Shown here in pieces: positions 10,049-19,845 of a stretch of DNA of 64,000 nt. Origin of the DNA: Thalassomonas actiniarum. Its GTDB lineage: Bacteria > Pseudomonadota > Gammaproteobacteria > Enterobacterales > Alteromonadaceae. The notes beneath the pieces were generated by a model. The model searched no databases and was not told the origin of the DNA. It was given only the letters and a program-made list of their open reading frames with translations. The first letter of the stretch is position 1. The number at the start of each line of letters is the position of its first letter. The stretch covers positions 4,216,001-4,280,000 of the forward strand of contig NZ_CP059735.1 in assembly GCF_000948975.2 (NCBI RefSeq), read 5' to 3'. The position numbers and the translations under genes are program-made.

Positions 10049-10203
10049 ATGCTATTTTCCCCTTATTTTTTCCTTAAATGATAACGGCAAAACCTGCTTG
10101 GCAGCTTTGCCCCTTGTTGTAATAGTTCGAATATAACAAAGGAAAATCATAAAGTCAGCAGCTCATCGGATCAGTAAAGACAAACTCACTTGTCAAACTG
10201 GCA

Positions 10204-11607
10204 TTAAGTTTTGCCGTCACTATTGCCGATCATATTTTCAGGTACAACCCAGGCTTCAAATTGCTCTTTGGTTAACAGCTTAAGTGCCAGCGCCGCGTCC
10301 AATAAACTCATCCCCTCCTGATGGGCTTTTTTGGCAATTTTAGCGGCATTGTCATAACCGATATGCGGGTTAAGCGCCGTCACCAGCATCAAAGAGCGAT
10401 CCCTTAATTCATTGATCCTTTGTTCATTGGCGCTGATGCCTTTAATGCATTTCTCGGTAAAGCTGGTGCAGCCGTCCCCCAAAAGACGGATCGATTGCAA
10501 CAGGTTATATATCATCACAGGTTTAAAGACATTAAGCTGAAAATGCCCGTTAGCCCCGGCAACACTGATACAGGTATGATTGCCCATCACTTGGGCAGCA
10601 ATCATGGTTAACGCCTCACATTGGGTCGGATTTACCTTACCCGGCATAATAGATGAGCCTGGCTCATTTTCCGGCAGGCAAATTTCCCCAATGCCGCAAC
10701 GGGGGCCAGAGCCAAGTAAACGGATATCGTTGGCAATTTTCATCAAACTTACCGCCAGGGTATTTAAGGCGCCGCTCGCTTCCACCAGGGCATCATGGGC
10801 CGCCAAAGCTTCAAATTTATTGTCGGCGCTGACAAAAGGAAACTGGGTAATTTTCGCCACTTGCCGGGCAAACTTGATATCAAAACCCGCCATGGCATTT
10901 AACCCTGTACCTACGGCCGTGCCACCCTGAGCAAGCTGATACAAGGCCGGCAGCACAGCTTCAATTCTGCGTATGCCATGCTCCACTTGTGCATAGTATC
11001 CGGAAAATTCCTGCCCCAAGGTCAAAGGGGTCGCATCCTGCATATGGGTACGGCCGATTTTAACCAGGTGCTCAAAAGCAATAGATTTTTTCTTCAACGC
11101 ATCTTTTAAACCGTGCAGCGCCGGTATTAGACCTAAATTAATTTCTTCCACCGCGGCAATATGCATCGCCGTGGGAAAAGTATCATTGGATGACTGCCCC
11201 ATATTGCAATGGTCATTGGGATGCACCGGCGTTTTCGAGCCCTTCTCGCCGCCAAGCATGACGATGGCGCGGTTGGCAATCACTTCGTTACAATTCATAT
11301 TGCTTTGGGTACCTGAGCCGGTTTGCCACACCGACAGGGGAAAGTGATGGTCAAGCTCCCCCGCCGCAACCTCTGCGGCAGCGGCGATGATCACTTCGCC
11401 AAGCGCCTTGGGCAGCAAACCAAAATCCATATTCACCTGGGCTGCGGCTTGCTTCACCACCCCCAAGGCGCGGATCAGTGGTTTAGGCAAGGTTTCATCG
11501 CCTATGGCGAAGTTGATTAATGACCGGGCGGTTTGTGCGCCATAATATTTATCATCAGGAACGGGTAATTCACCAAAGGAATCACTTTCGAGTCGATATG
11601 AAATCAT
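10204..11607 (-). CDS. fumC: Class II fumarate hydratase
   Basis: FumC interconverts fumarate and malate without an iron-sulfur cluster. The 467-aa protein has [29 protein letters not shown], and the signature loop [16 protein letters not shown], which holds the catalytic Ser. These separate it from aspartase and argininosuccinate lyase paralogues. The window also encodes an Fe-S class I fumarase at 45560-47089. Carrying both classes is common and allows fumarase activity under oxidative or iron-limited conditions. Confidence 0.94.
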   Translation of the reverse strand: MISYRLESDSFGELPVPDDKYYGAQTARSLINFAIGDETLPKPLIRALGVVKQAAAQVNMDFGLLPKALGEVIIAAAAEVAAGELDHHFPLSVWQTGSGTQSNMNCNEVIANRAIVMLGGEKGSKTPVHPNDHCNMGQSSNDTFPTAMHIAAVEEINLGLIPALHGLKDALKKKSIAFEHLVKIGRTHMQDATPLTLGQEFSGYYAQVEHGIRRIEAVLPALYQLAQGGTAVGTGLNAMAGFDIKFARQVAKITQFPFVSADNKFEALAAHDALVEASGALNTLAVSLMKIANDIRLLGSGPRCGIGEICLPENEPGSSIMPGKVNPTQCEALTMIAAQVMGNHTCISVAGANGHFQLNVFKPVMIYNLLQSIRLLGDGCTSFTEKCIKGISANEQRINELRDRSLMLVTALNPHIGYDNAAKIAKKAHQEGMSLLDAALALKLLTKEQFEAWVVPENMIGNSDGKT

Positions 11608-11820
11608 CTTGAACTCCCGGGCTTATGGCACTTGCGGGCGCAAGTGTTAGTAACAGCCGTTATCACTAATTCTAGTTAATAAACCGCCATAAGGAGTCAT
11701 GACTTTCACCATTAAGGTGCAAATATTAAAAATGACCTATAACTAAAAGATAAAACCAAAGCTGAGACGGTAAATAAAAAATAATTGAAATTAACAGCCC
11801 TTAGCTTTACTCTATAGTTA

Positions 11821-11835
11821 TGTGGTCTGACCTCT
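11821..11835 (+). promoter_or_regulatory. FadR-like operator before fadE
   Basis: TGTGGTCTGACCTCT contains the inverted repeat GGTC-T-GACC. It matches about 10 of 14 defined positions of the FadR consensus ACTGGTCnGACCAGT as I know it. It lies just upstream of the AAGGAA ribosome binding site of fadE, where repression would be expected. Confidence 0.5.
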
Positions 11836-11853
11836 AGATATTAAGGAAATTTT

Positions 11854-14316
11854 GTGGATATTTTAATTTGGATAACCAGTGCAATCGCGTTGAGCTGGTT
11901 TATGGCTTATTCCAGAGCCAGTTTGTCAAGCTATACCCTGGCGTTTGCCGTACTGATGCTGCTGGGTACATTTTTCTCTGTGATCTCATTTGTTGGCTGG
12001 GTAGTGTTCGCTTTAATTGCCCTGCCCCTTAATGTCACCAACTTCAGAAAGCAGTATGTCACCAGCCCTTTGCTGGCTTTATACAAAGGTATTATGCCAG
12101 AAATGTCCCGCACCGAGCAGGAAGCCATTAATGCCGGTACGACCTGGTTCGATGCCGATTTATTCCGCGGTGCGCCGGACTGGCAGAAACTGCATAACTT
12201 CCCGCAACCGCGTTTAAGCGCAGAAGAACAGGCATTTTTAGACGGACCGGTTGAAGAAGTGTGCGCCATGATAGACGACTGGCATACCACACATGAAAGA
12301 GCAGACCTTTCCCCTGAAATCTGGCAGTACTTAAAAGACAACAAGTTCTTTGCCATGATCATCAAGAAAAAATACGGCGGCCTGGAGTTTTGCGCTTATG
12401 CCCAGTCACGGGTATTGCAAAAACTTACCGGTGCCAGCAGCGTTTTATCCAGCACCGTAGGCGTACCTAATTCGTTGGGCCCGGGTGAGTTATTACAGCA
12501 CTACGGTACCAAAGAACAACAAGATTATTACCTGCCGCGCCTGGTGAAAGGTGAAGAAATCCCCTGTTTTGCCCTAACCAGCCCGGAAGCCGGTTCAGAT
12601 GCCGGTGCCATTCCAGATTTCGGTGTCGTCTGTAAAGGTGAATTTGAAGGTAAAGAAGTGTTGGGTATGCGTCTTACCTGGGACAAACGTTATATTACCC
12701 TGGCGCCTGTAGCGACCGTATTGGGTCTGGCCTTTAAATTACAAGATCCCGACGGCTTACTCGGCGATGAAGAAGACCTCGGCATTACCTGTGCCCTTAT
12801 CCCCACCGACCTTGACGGGGTGATCACCGGCCGTCGCCATTTCCCGCTGAACGTGCCTTTCCAAAACGGTCCGACCCAAGGTAAAGATGTCTTTGTACCG
12901 CTGGACTTTATTATCGGTGGTCCTAAAATGGCCGGCCAGGGCTGGCGTATGCTGGTGGAATGTTTATCGGTTGGCCGCGCAATTACCCTGCCTTCAACCA
13001 GTGCCGGCGGCATCAAGTCACTGGCGATGGCGACCGGCGCCTATAGCCGTATTCGCCGCCAGTTCAAACTGCCTATAGGTAAAATGGAAGGTATCGAAGA
13101 AGCGCTGGGCCGTATCGGCGGTAATGCCTATCTGATGGACGCGGTAACCACCATGTCTACCGGCGCCATCGATTTGGGCGAAAAACCTTCGGTTATTTCC
13201 GCCATCGCCAAATACCACTTAACTGAAAAAATGCGTGCCTGTGTGACCGACTCCATGGATATCCACGGCGGCAAAGGCATTTGTATGGGACCGAATAACT
13301 ACCTTGCCCGCGGCTATCAGGGTGCACCTGTTGCCATCACGGTAGAAGGGGCCAATATCCTGACCCGTAACATGATCATCTACGGCCAGGGCGCCATCCG
13401 CTGTCATCCTTATGTGCTGGCAGAACTGCAGGCCGCCGGCAATAAAGACAGCAAGCAGGCCCTGGATGATTTTGACCATGCCCTGTTTGGCCATGTCGGT
13501 TTCGCCGTCAGCAATATTTTCCGCAGCCTGTGGTTTTCCTTATCCGGTTCGCGTTTACTGAAAACCCCTTACCAGGATGAAACCCGCCGTTACTACCAGT
13601 TAATGACACGTTTCAGCTCTAACCTGGCGATGTTATCGGATGTTGCCATGTTGACCCTGGGTGGCGATCTCAAGCGCAGAGAACGTGTTTCAGCGCGCTT
13701 GGGCGATATGTTAAGTTATCTGTACCTGGCCTCTGCTACGTTAAAACGTTTTAACGATGAAGGACGCAGAGCCGAAGATCTGCCGCTGATGCAGTGGGCA
13801 GTTGAAGATTGCTTGTACAATATTCAACAGGCCATGGATGCCTTGCTGACCAACTTCCCGAATAAAATTGTCGGTAAAGCATTAAGAGTGCTGGTATTGC
13901 CTCTGGGCTGCTGGTTAACCAAACCTTCGGATAAAAGAGATCACCAGGTTGCCCGCTTGTTGCAAACGCCAGGTGATGCCAGAAGCCGTTTAGGTGAAGG
14001 GCAATACCTGACCCGCGAAGACAGCAACCTGATGGGACAATTGGAGCAAACCCTGGATGATATCGTTGCCTGTGAGCCGATTTTTGAAAAAGTTTGCCGC
14101 GCAGTTGGCACTAAGCTGCCTTTCTACCGCTTAAACGAAGTGGCGGAGCAAGGTTTAGCCTGTGGCGCCATCAATGAAACAGAAGCTGAATTATTACGCC
14201 GTGCGGAAACCGGCCGTAAAGCCGCTATCGATGTCGATGATTTCGATCCGGCTGATCTAGTGGCGGATAAATCTTTATTAGCGGGTGAAGATAAAAACCA
14301 GCCCCACGCCGCATAA
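11854..14316 (+). CDS. fadE: FadE-type acyl-CoA dehydrogenase
   Basis: This 820-aa protein aligns along its length with E. coli FadE (814 aa), which performs the first oxidation of fatty-acid beta-oxidation at the membrane. Visible features are two N-terminal membrane segments (residues 1-60) and the conserved [21 protein letters not shown] block. Also present are [36 protein letters not shown], and [21 protein letters not shown]. The FadE-specific C-terminal extension ends near NVDDFDP-like [10 protein letters not shown]. The start is GTG with AAGGAA 7 bases upstream. Confidence 0.95.
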   Translation: MDILIWITSAIALSWFMAYSRASLSSYTLAFAVLMLLGTFFSVISFVGWVVFALIALPLNVTNFRKQYVTSPLLALYKGIMPEMSRTEQEAINAGTTWFDADLFRGAPDWQKLHNFPQPRLSAEEQAFLDGPVEEVCAMIDDWHTTHERADLSPEIWQYLKDNKFFAMIIKKKYGGLEFCAYAQSRVLQKLTGASSVLSSTVGVPNSLGPGELLQHYGTKEQQDYYLPRLVKGEEIPCFALTSPEAGSDAGAIPDFGVVCKGEFEGKEVLGMRLTWDKRYITLAPVATVLGLAFKLQDPDGLLGDEEDLGITCALIPTDLDGVITGRRHFPLNVPFQNGPTQGKDVFVPLDFIIGGPKMAGQGWRMLVECLSVGRAITLPSTSAGGIKSLAMATGAYSRIRRQFKLPIGKMEGIEEALGRIGGNAYLMDAVTTMSTGAIDLGEKPSVISAIAKYHLTEKMRACVTDSMDIHGGKGICMGPNNYLARGYQGAPVAITVEGANILTRNMIIYGQGAIRCHPYVLAELQAAGNKDSKQALDDFDHALFGHVGFAVSNIFRSLWFSLSGSRLLKTPYQDETRRYYQLMTRFSSNLAMLSDVAMLTLGGDLKRRERVSARLGDMLSYLYLASATLKRFNDEGRRAEDLPLMQWAVEDCLYNIQQAMDALLTNFPNKIVGKALRVLVLPLGCWLTKPSDKRDHQVARLLQTPGDARSRLGEGQYLTREDSNLMGQLEQTLDDIVACEPIFEKVCRAVGTKLPFYRLNEVAEQGLACGAINETEAELLRRAETGRKAAIDVDDFDPADLVADKSLLAGEDKNQPHAA

Positions 14317-14340
14317 AAATCTTTTTAATGGTTAATGCTA

Positions 14341-14366
14341 AAACCCTGCTTTTGCAGGGTTTTTTA
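14341..14366 (+). terminator. Rho-independent terminator after fadE
   Basis: AAACCCTGC-TTTT-GCAGGGTTT is followed by a T-run, 25 bases after the fadE stop. Confidence 0.9.
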
Positions 14367-14532
14367 TTGGCTGAATTTTATTCTCAATAATGGCAACTGA
14401 AAATAAGATAAAAAGCTTAAGAATCAATAATTCAGCGTACATATGTAACTAATAAACCAGTACCCTTTTTGCTAAAAAATCGGTAAAGTAGCGCCTTTTC
14501 ATTAAGTATTCGAAGAGAGATTGCTACCAGCC

Positions 14533-15423
14533 ATGCTCAGTGCTTTACCCGGATTTATTATCTTTCCCCTGGCCTTTGTCTTATTTTGCCTTAACTTAAG
14601 TTTTTGCGGCTCTTTAGTTTTTCTCGGCGGCCTGGTAAAACTGTTGCTGCCCTTTTCCCGCGCCCGGAAAATGCTCTATCACCCCATGCATATGATCTAC
14701 CGGTTATGGGCCTGGGGCAACTTTGCCATTATGAGCTTATTCAATAACATCAACTGGCACATCCGCGGCGGTGAAAACCTCAACAAGAAATCCTGGTACC
14801 TGCTTATCGCCAACCATCAGAGCTGGCTCGATATCATGGTATTGGCGAACTTTGCCCGCAGCCGTATTCCCGAGCCAAAATTTTTCCTAAAAGAAGATCT
14901 GCGCAAGGTGCCCTTTTTAGGCATGGCTTGCTGGGCGCTGGACATGCCCTTTATGAAGCGCTACAGCAAGCATTTTATTGAAAAAAATCCCCACCTTAAG
15001 GGTAAGGACATAGAAACAACGAAAAACTCCTGCAGGCATTTTAAGCAGCAGCCTACAACTATCATCAATTTTGTCGAAGGCACCCGCTGCAGCCCTGAAA
15101 AGCAAAAAGAGCAGAACAGTCACTTTAAACACCTGCTGCCGCCAAAAGCCGGTGGGATCGCCTTTACCCTGGCCGCCCTGGGCTCGCAATTTGACAAGGT
15201 ATTAAACATTACCCTGATTTATCCCGACAATTCAGGTCATGTTATGATGGATATGCTTACCGGGAAACTTAAAGAAGTTATTATAGATATTGAGCAACTG
15301 CCGGTATCAGAGCATATTATCGGCGACTATTTTGAAGATACCGGTTTTAAGGCCCGCTTTCAGCAGTGGCTTAATGATCGCTGGTTAGCTAAAGATAAAT
15401 TAATTGAAAAGTTATCCCGCTAA
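14533..15423 (+). CDS. yihG: YihG-type lysophosphatidic acid acyltransferase
   Basis: This protein of about 296 aa has hydrophobic N-terminal helices and the PlsC acyltransferase motifs NHQSWLD (HX4D) and FVEGTR. It also has the YihG-like stretches FLGMACWALDMPFMKRYS and LLPPKAGGIAF. YihG is a membrane acyltransferase that makes phosphatidic acid with altered acyl preference. The ATG at 14533 is chosen because GAGAGA ends 12 bases upstream. An in-frame TTG at 14521 directly abuts that sequence and is less likely. Confidence 0.88.
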   Translation: MLSALPGFIIFPLAFVLFCLNLSFCGSLVFLGGLVKLLLPFSRARKMLYHPMHMIYRLWAWGNFAIMSLFNNINWHIRGGENLNKKSWYLLIANHQSWLDIMVLANFARSRIPEPKFFLKEDLRKVPFLGMACWALDMPFMKRYSKHFIEKNPHLKGKDIETTKNSCRHFKQQPTTIINFVEGTRCSPEKQKEQNSHFKHLLPPKAGGIAFTLAALGSQFDKVLNITLIYPDNSGHVMMDMLTGKLKEVIIDIEQLPVSEHIIGDYFEDTGFKARFQQWLNDRWLAKDKLIEKLSR

Positions 15424-15441
15424 CTTCGGGATAATCTTTGC

Positions 15442-15744
15442 TCCTGTTCATCCTTGAACCCATGACATACATTACTTCCTGTAAATCGTCATTCCTGTTC
15501 ATCCATGAACCCATAACATACATTACTTCCTGTAAATCGTCATTCCTGTTCATCCATGAACCCATAACATACATTACTTCCTGTAAATGCGTCATTCCTG
15601 TTCATCCATGAACCCATAACATACATTACTTCCTGTAAATGCGTCATTCCTGTTCATCCATGAACCCATAACATACATTACTTCCTGTAAATGCGTCATT
15701 CCTGTTCATCCATGAACCCATAACATACATTACTTCCTGTAAAT
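15442..15744. repeat. Six tandem copies of a 51/52-bp repeat with an internal palindrome
   Basis: Units start at 15442, 15493, 15544, 15596, 15648 and 15700. Spacings are 51, 51, 52, 52 and 52. Units 2-6 are almost identical. Unit 1 is the most diverged, and an extra base (AAATGCGT instead of AAATCGT) marks the later junctions. Each unit holds the inverted repeat GTTCAT-CC-ATGAAC (GTTCA/TGAAC in unit 1). The array fills the gap between yihG and the convergent acyl-CoA dehydrogenase gene. A minus-strand 17-codon repeat can be read through the first units, but the 52-bp units break its frame, so coding is unlikely. Confidence 0.95.
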
Positions 15745-15779
15745 AAAAAGCCCCGATATCAAGGATAGCGGGGCTTTTT
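15745..15779. terminator. Bidirectional terminator after the repeat array
   Basis: AAAAAGCCCCG ... CGGGGCTTTTT forms an 11-bp stem with A and T tracts on both sides. It ends the minus-strand acyl-CoA dehydrogenase gene and serves yihG from the other side. Confidence 0.92.
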
Positions 15780-15792
15780 ATTGATTGTCAGC

Positions 15793-17613
15793 TTACAGGA
15801 AAGACAATAACTCGCCGTCCAGCTGCATCAGGGTTTTCGGATCTGCCATCATGGTTTTTGCCAGTGACTTGGTCCGGGGCAGCATACGCTCAAAATAAAA
15901 CTCTGCCGTTTTAATTTTTGCCCGGTAAAAATCCCTGTCTTCCACACCCGAAGCCAGTTTTTCATAGGCGGCCTGTGCCATTTGCGCCCAGAAATAAGCC
16001 ATCACGATATATCCTGAATACATCAGGTAATCGACGGAGCAGGCGCCGATAAAATCACGATCTTTTCTGGCTTTAAGGGCAATACGCAATGAATACTGCT
16101 GCCAGCTGGCAACCGCTTTACTGAGCGGCCAGATGAATTTATTCATTTGCCGTTTGTGGCTATATCCGGAAATCATACTGTGATCTTTACAAAAACCGAG
16201 AATTTCCATGGCAAATTCTTTTAAGGCAACGCCTCGTGTCAGCAAAATTTTCCGGCCAAGTAAATCCAATGCCTGAATACCTGTGGTTCCTTCATAAAGG
16301 GTAGAAATGCGGGCATCACGTACGATCTGCTCCATGCCCCATTCTTTGATATAACCATGGCCACCGAAGATTTGCATGCCATGACTGGCACTTTCACAAC
16401 CCAGCTCAGTTAAAAATGCCTTCAAGATAGGGGTAATAAAACCTAAGCGGTCATCGGCAGCCTTACGCTCATCTTCCGTTTTCGCACTCTCGATATCATC
16501 CACTAATTTCGCGGTATAATAAATCATGGCCCGGCCCCCTTCACTGATGGCTTTTTGCGTCATCAGCATCTTACGGACATCGGGGTGAACAATAATAGGA
16601 TCGGCGACTTTTTCCGGTGCTTTCTTACCGGATAATGAGCGCATGGACAACCTTTCTTTGGCGTATAACAAGGAATTCTGATAGGCCAGTTCGGCGGTAC
16701 AAACCCCCTGCAAAGCCGTGCCCACCCGGGCGGTATTCATAAAGGTGAACATACATTCCAGACCTTTATTTTCCGGCCCGATCAATACCCCTTTAGCATT
16801 ATCGAAGTTTAATACCGCCGTGGCCGAAGCTTTAATACCCATTTTATCTTCAATAGAGCCGCAGGTAACATTATTGCCTTCACCCAGGTTACCCTGTTGA
16901 TCCGACTGAATTTTAGGCACAATAAACAGGGAAATCCCCCGGGTACCTTCCGGCGCATCCGGCAAGCGGGCTAATACAATATGAACAATGTTTTCCGTTA
17001 AATCATGCTCGCCGGCAGAAATAAAAATTTTCGTACCGGTAATATCATAAGTACCGTCATCATTTGGTACCGCCTTGGTTTTCACCTGGCCTAAATCTGT
17101 ACCGCACTGCGGCTCGGTCAGGCACATGGTGCCGGTCCAGGTACCTTCCGTCAACCGGGTCAGATAAAGTTCTTTTTGTTCATCACTGCCATGCTCTTGT
17201 ATGGTGTTCATGGCGCCATGGCTTAAGCCGGGGTACATACCCCAGGACCAGTTTGCCGTGCCCATCATTTCAGACTTCACCATGCCCATAGACGGCGGCA
17301 GCCCTTGACCTCCCTGCTCTATCGGGTGCGAAAGACTCTGCCAGCCACCGGCAACATATTGTTGGTAGGCTTCTTTAAAGCCTTTTGGCGTAGTCACCAC
17401 ACCGTTATCAAACTTGCAGCCTTCTTTATCGCCACTCTGGTTTAAAGGTAATAACTCATTTTCACTGAACTTGGCACACTCGGAAAAAATGGCATCCACC
17501 AAATCCGGGGTCGCTTCGGCATATTCAGGATACTTCTGATAATGCCCGTAATAATCAAACACATCTTCGAATAAAAATTTTATATCCCTTATCGGCGCTT
17601 TATAACTGAGCAT
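15793..17613 (-). CDS. Acyl-CoA dehydrogenase with acyl-CoA dehydrogenase C-terminal domain
   Basis: The 606-aa protein is of the long acyl-CoA dehydrogenase class that carries an additional C-terminal domain, like the DmdC-type and PA0508-like enzymes. Motifs include MCLTEPQCGTDLGQVKTKA, GTKIFISAGEHDL, and GGHGYIKEWGMEQIVRDARI with STLYEGTTGIQALDLLGRK around the active-site Glu. These are FAD enzymes that dehydrogenate acyl-CoAs; chain-length preference cannot be read here. Its promoter region has a FadR-like site. Confidence 0.92.
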   Translation of the reverse strand: MLSYKAPIRDIKFLFEDVFDYYGHYQKYPEYAEATPDLVDAIFSECAKFSENELLPLNQSGDKEGCKFDNGVVTTPKGFKEAYQQYVAGGWQSLSHPIEQGGQGLPPSMGMVKSEMMGTANWSWGMYPGLSHGAMNTIQEHGSDEQKELYLTRLTEGTWTGTMCLTEPQCGTDLGQVKTKAVPNDDGTYDITGTKIFISAGEHDLTENIVHIVLARLPDAPEGTRGISLFIVPKIQSDQQGNLGEGNNVTCGSIEDKMGIKASATAVLNFDNAKGVLIGPENKGLECMFTFMNTARVGTALQGVCTAELAYQNSLLYAKERLSMRSLSGKKAPEKVADPIIVHPDVRKMLMTQKAISEGGRAMIYYTAKLVDDIESAKTEDERKAADDRLGFITPILKAFLTELGCESASHGMQIFGGHGYIKEWGMEQIVRDARISTLYEGTTGIQALDLLGRKILLTRGVALKEFAMEILGFCKDHSMISGYSHKRQMNKFIWPLSKAVASWQQYSLRIALKARKDRDFIGACSVDYLMYSGYIVMAYFWAQMAQAAYEKLASGVEDRDFYRAKIKTAEFYFERMLPRTKSLAKTMMADPKTLMQLDGELLSFL

Positions 17614-17683
17614 TTATGAACTCCTGACGGCACTAATCTAATAAATTAAAAACTATTATGTGACGAGAATGTAGCACAAGTCA

Positions 17684-17698
17684 ACTGGTCATACCACC
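17684..17698 (-). promoter_or_regulatory. FadR-like operator before the second acyl-CoA dehydrogenase
   Basis: ACTGGTCATACCACC carries TGGT-CAT-ACCA and fits about 11 of 14 positions of ACTGGTCnGACCAGT. It lies about 70 bases upstream of the start codon. The same motif class precedes fadE. Confidence 0.5.
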
Positions 17699-17991
17699 AA
17701 GAAGGAAATTTATAATACCTCTACTAGGTCTACTAGGCTATTGACTCTTGACTAAAATTAGCACAGAAACTCTGTAAACACCTGATATGAAACAAGAGAT
17801 AAAAATCAATAACTTATACTAACAACAGCTATAACACATAAAATTAACAAGATGTTCATTTTTATAAGTTTGATTTTTTACAAAAAATAATAAAATTCAC
17901 AAAATTCAGATAAGTAACTGAATAGTAATACTTTATACAAACAATATTCGACAACAAAAATAAAGCAAAAACTCTAACAATCATAATTACC

Positions 17992-18005
17992 TTAACCTAA
18001 ATCAA
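17992..18005 (+). promoter_or_regulatory. Degenerate FNR/ANR-like box upstream of the hcnA-like gene
   Basis: TTAAC-CTAA-ATCAA compares with the FNR/ANR consensus TTGAT-N4-ATCAA: the right half is perfect and the left half matches 3 of 5. It lies about 120 bases before the start codon. A TAGTAT at 18047-18052 could be the -10. In pseudomonads hcnABC is activated by ANR under low oxygen, so the location is plausible, but the site is imperfect. Confidence 0.4.
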
Positions 18006-18115
18006 AGAAATGCTAACCTTTAGTTGTTGGATTTCACTTCTTAAGCTAGTATTTTTAAGTTGTTCGCTATATTTCTAACCCGCTTAGGAACAAGCGCTGT
18101 AGTAAGGCTAATGAT

Positions 18116-18141
18116 AAGGAAAAGCCAATGGAAAATAAGGA
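18116..18141 (+). promoter_or_regulatory. ANGGA cluster over the hcnA-like ribosome binding site and start
   Basis: AAGGA (18116-18120, the ribosome binding site), ATGGA spanning the start codon (18128-18132) and AAGGA (18137-18141) form three ANGGA motifs within 26 bases. CsrA/RsmA proteins bind such motifs, and Pseudomonas hcnA is repressed by RsmA at its leader. This is suggestive only, because A-rich initiation regions give such motifs by chance. Confidence 0.35.
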
Positions 18142-18451
18142 AAAACTACCGAGAAGTCAGGATGTAGTCCCACCTAATGGCCAATTTATCCCAATATGGG
18201 TAGATGGTACACAAGTCGATGGAATCCCTGGAGAAAGTATTCTTAGCGTGCTATTTGCTGTTGGGAAGAAATCTATCACTAAAAATGATCACGGTAAAGT
18301 CACGGGAGCCTATTGCGGCATGGGCGTATGCCATTGCTGTACGGTCAAGGTTAACAATCAACATAAGGTAAAAGCTTGCCAAACCCTTATTGAGCCGAGT
18401 ATGCATATAGATACTCAGAGTAACCGGCTGGATGAAGGAGGAATGGCATGA
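18128..18451 (+). CDS. hcnA: HcnA-like [2Fe-2S] subunit of a hydrogen cyanide synthase-type dehydrogenase
   Basis: This 107-aa protein has a [2Fe-2S] ferredoxin-like domain with YCGMGVCHCC (Cys63, Cys68, Cys71) and a fourth ligand, Cys84, in KACQT. Size and motif match HcnA, the small subunit of glycine-oxidising cyanide synthase (glycine to HCN + CO2 + 4 e-). Related small subunits serve opine and hydroxyproline dehydrogenases. The next gene starts inside this one (ATG at 18448). The three-gene order and sizes (107, 465 and 418 aa) favour hcnABC. The substrate is inferred, not demonstrated. Confidence 0.7.
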   Translation: MENKEKLPRSQDVVPPNGQFIPIWVDGTQVDGIPGESILSVLFAVGKKSITKNDHGKVTGAYCGMGVCHCCTVKVNNQHKVKACQTLIEPSMHIDTQSNRLDEGGMA

Positions 18452-19845
18452 CAGCGTCAAAGCATGGTGTTGTAATTGTCGGTGGTGGAACTGCTGGCAT
18501 TTCCGCCGCGGCAGAGTTAGCCCAGCTTGGCATAAAATCTGTTGTTATTGATGAAGCCCCCAGAATCGGCGGTCCGGTATTTAGGGGGCCGTTTCGCGAA
18601 GCGATCAGCCTGCCCCACCTGGATGAGAATCTGTGCCAAAAGATTGCCGATATCCGGGAGCTTTATCAAAAAAATCAGCAATATATTGAATTACGCCTTA
18701 ATACCCGGGTGCTGGGCCCTTCAGGCGAAAGCGCCCTGTTAGCCCGCCACCAGGATGAAATTTTTGAAATTCCCTACGATCAACTTATCGTGGCAACCGG
18801 TTGCCACGAAAGGAGTGTGCCTTTTGACGGTTGGCAAATTCCCGGTGTCATGCTGCTCGGCGGTGTGCAATTACAGTTGAAGTCCGGTTTGGTAAAACCG
18901 GGTCAACGCATGGCCGTTGTCGGCACCGGCCCTTTGCTGCCGTTGGTGGCAACTCAGCTGCATAAAGCCGGCGTTGTCGTGACCGGTATTTTTGAAGCAG
19001 GAAAGCTTGGCGATTTCGCCAAAGAGAGCCGCGCTTTTCTCAACCGTCCCATGCTGGCACTGGAAGGGGTGGGATTGCTCACTTACCTTAAAACCAACGG
19101 CATCCCCATGCATTATGGCATGGGCATAGTGTCCGCCAGCGGCGAAGACTGCCTGACCGGCATCACAGTAGCCCAATACGACCGGGACTGGTATCCGGTT
19201 AAGGGCACGGAAAAAACCTTGGATGTTGACTGCCTGGCGGTTGGTTATGGCTTTGTTTCCAGAAACCAGCTCACCCAATTATTAAATGTGGCGCACGATA
19301 ACTGCCAGATCAGTGGTTTAAAACCCCGGGTGGACGACTGGCAGCACTCAAGCCGGCCGGATGTATACATCGCCGGTGACAGTGTCGGTATTTTAGGCGG
19401 TGAAGCCGCCATGATGGAAGGGCGACTTGCGGCAATATCCGTCGCCAAACAACAAGATATCATCAGCCTGGAGCAGGCAAGAGATAAGGCCAAACCTTAT
19501 AAAAACCTGCTCGATAAAGTCAAGGCCTTCCGGGCCGGTTTTGACCGTATCGGCAGACGGCGGGAAGGCCTGCTATCACTGTTAACAGCAGATACCATAG
19601 TTTGCCGTTGTGAAAACGTCACCCGGGCTCAGATAGATGAAGTTATCGAGCAAGGGGTCAAGGATATCACATCCTTAAAAATGCGCACCCGGGCCGGTAT
19701 GGGAGATTGCCAGGGCAAAACCTGCAACAGCTATTGCCAGGACAGGTTACGCTTTGAACTCAAGCAACTGGATGTCGGAGAAATCAAACCCAGATTCCCG
19801 CTTGATCCTGTGCCCTTTTCTTCATTATATAAGGAGGTATTATAA
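18448..19845 (+). CDS. hcnB: HcnB-like FAD/NAD-binding oxidoreductase subunit
   Basis: The 465-aa protein starts with a Rossmann FAD motif (VVIVGGGTAGISAAAELAQ) and has a second nucleotide-binding motif (MAVVGTGPLLPLVATQL) near residue 153. A late YIAGDSVGILGGEAAMMEG flavin segment follows. From about residue 383 a BFD-like [2Fe-2S] domain shows CRCENV and GDCQGKTCNSYC. This architecture is that of HcnB and of opine/hydroxyproline dehydrogenase alpha subunits. It overlaps hcnA by 4 bases and shares 1 base with hcnC (TAATG), which suggests coupled translation of a complex. Confidence 0.75.
   Translation: MTASKHGVVIVGGGTAGISAAAELAQLGIKSVVIDEAPRIGGPVFRGPFREAISLPHLDENLCQKIADIRELYQKNQQYIELRLNTRVLGPSGESALLARHQDEIFEIPYDQLIVATGCHERSVPFDGWQIPGVMLLGGVQLQLKSGLVKPGQRMAVVGTGPLLPLVATQLHKAGVVVTGIFEAGKLGDFAKESRAFLNRPMLALEGVGLLTYLKTNGIPMHYGMGIVSASGEDCLTGITVAQYDRDWYPVKGTEKTLDVDCLAVGYGFVSRNQLTQLLNVAHDNCQISGLKPRVDDWQHSSRPDVYIAGDSVGILGGEAAMMEGRLAAISVAKQQDIISLEQARDKAKPYKNLLDKVKAFRAGFDRIGRRREGLLSLLTADTIVCRCENVTRAQIDEVIEQGVKDITSLKMRTRAGMGDCQGKTCNSYCQDRLRFELKQLDVGEIKPRFPLDPVPFSSLYKEVL

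Larger units (their letters stand above)
17614..18127. other. AT-rich divergent intergenic region
   Basis: About 510 bases lie between the divergent acyl-CoA dehydrogenase gene and the hcnA-like gene. It is distinctly A+T-rich compared with its neighbours, holds no convincing ORF, and contains the FadR-like and FNR-like sites listed separately. I see no RNA gene or repeat in it. Confidence 0.7.

Noticed and set aside
15389..15595. Minus-strand ORF with 17-residue repeats over the tandem array
   Set aside because: It begins in the non-coding gap, runs into yihG on the opposite strand and exists only because the first repeat units are 51 bp. The 52-bp units break the frame and there is no ribosome binding site.
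15442..15744. CRISPR array at the 51/52-bp repeats
   Set aside because: The units are contiguous with no variable spacers and no cas genes nearby.
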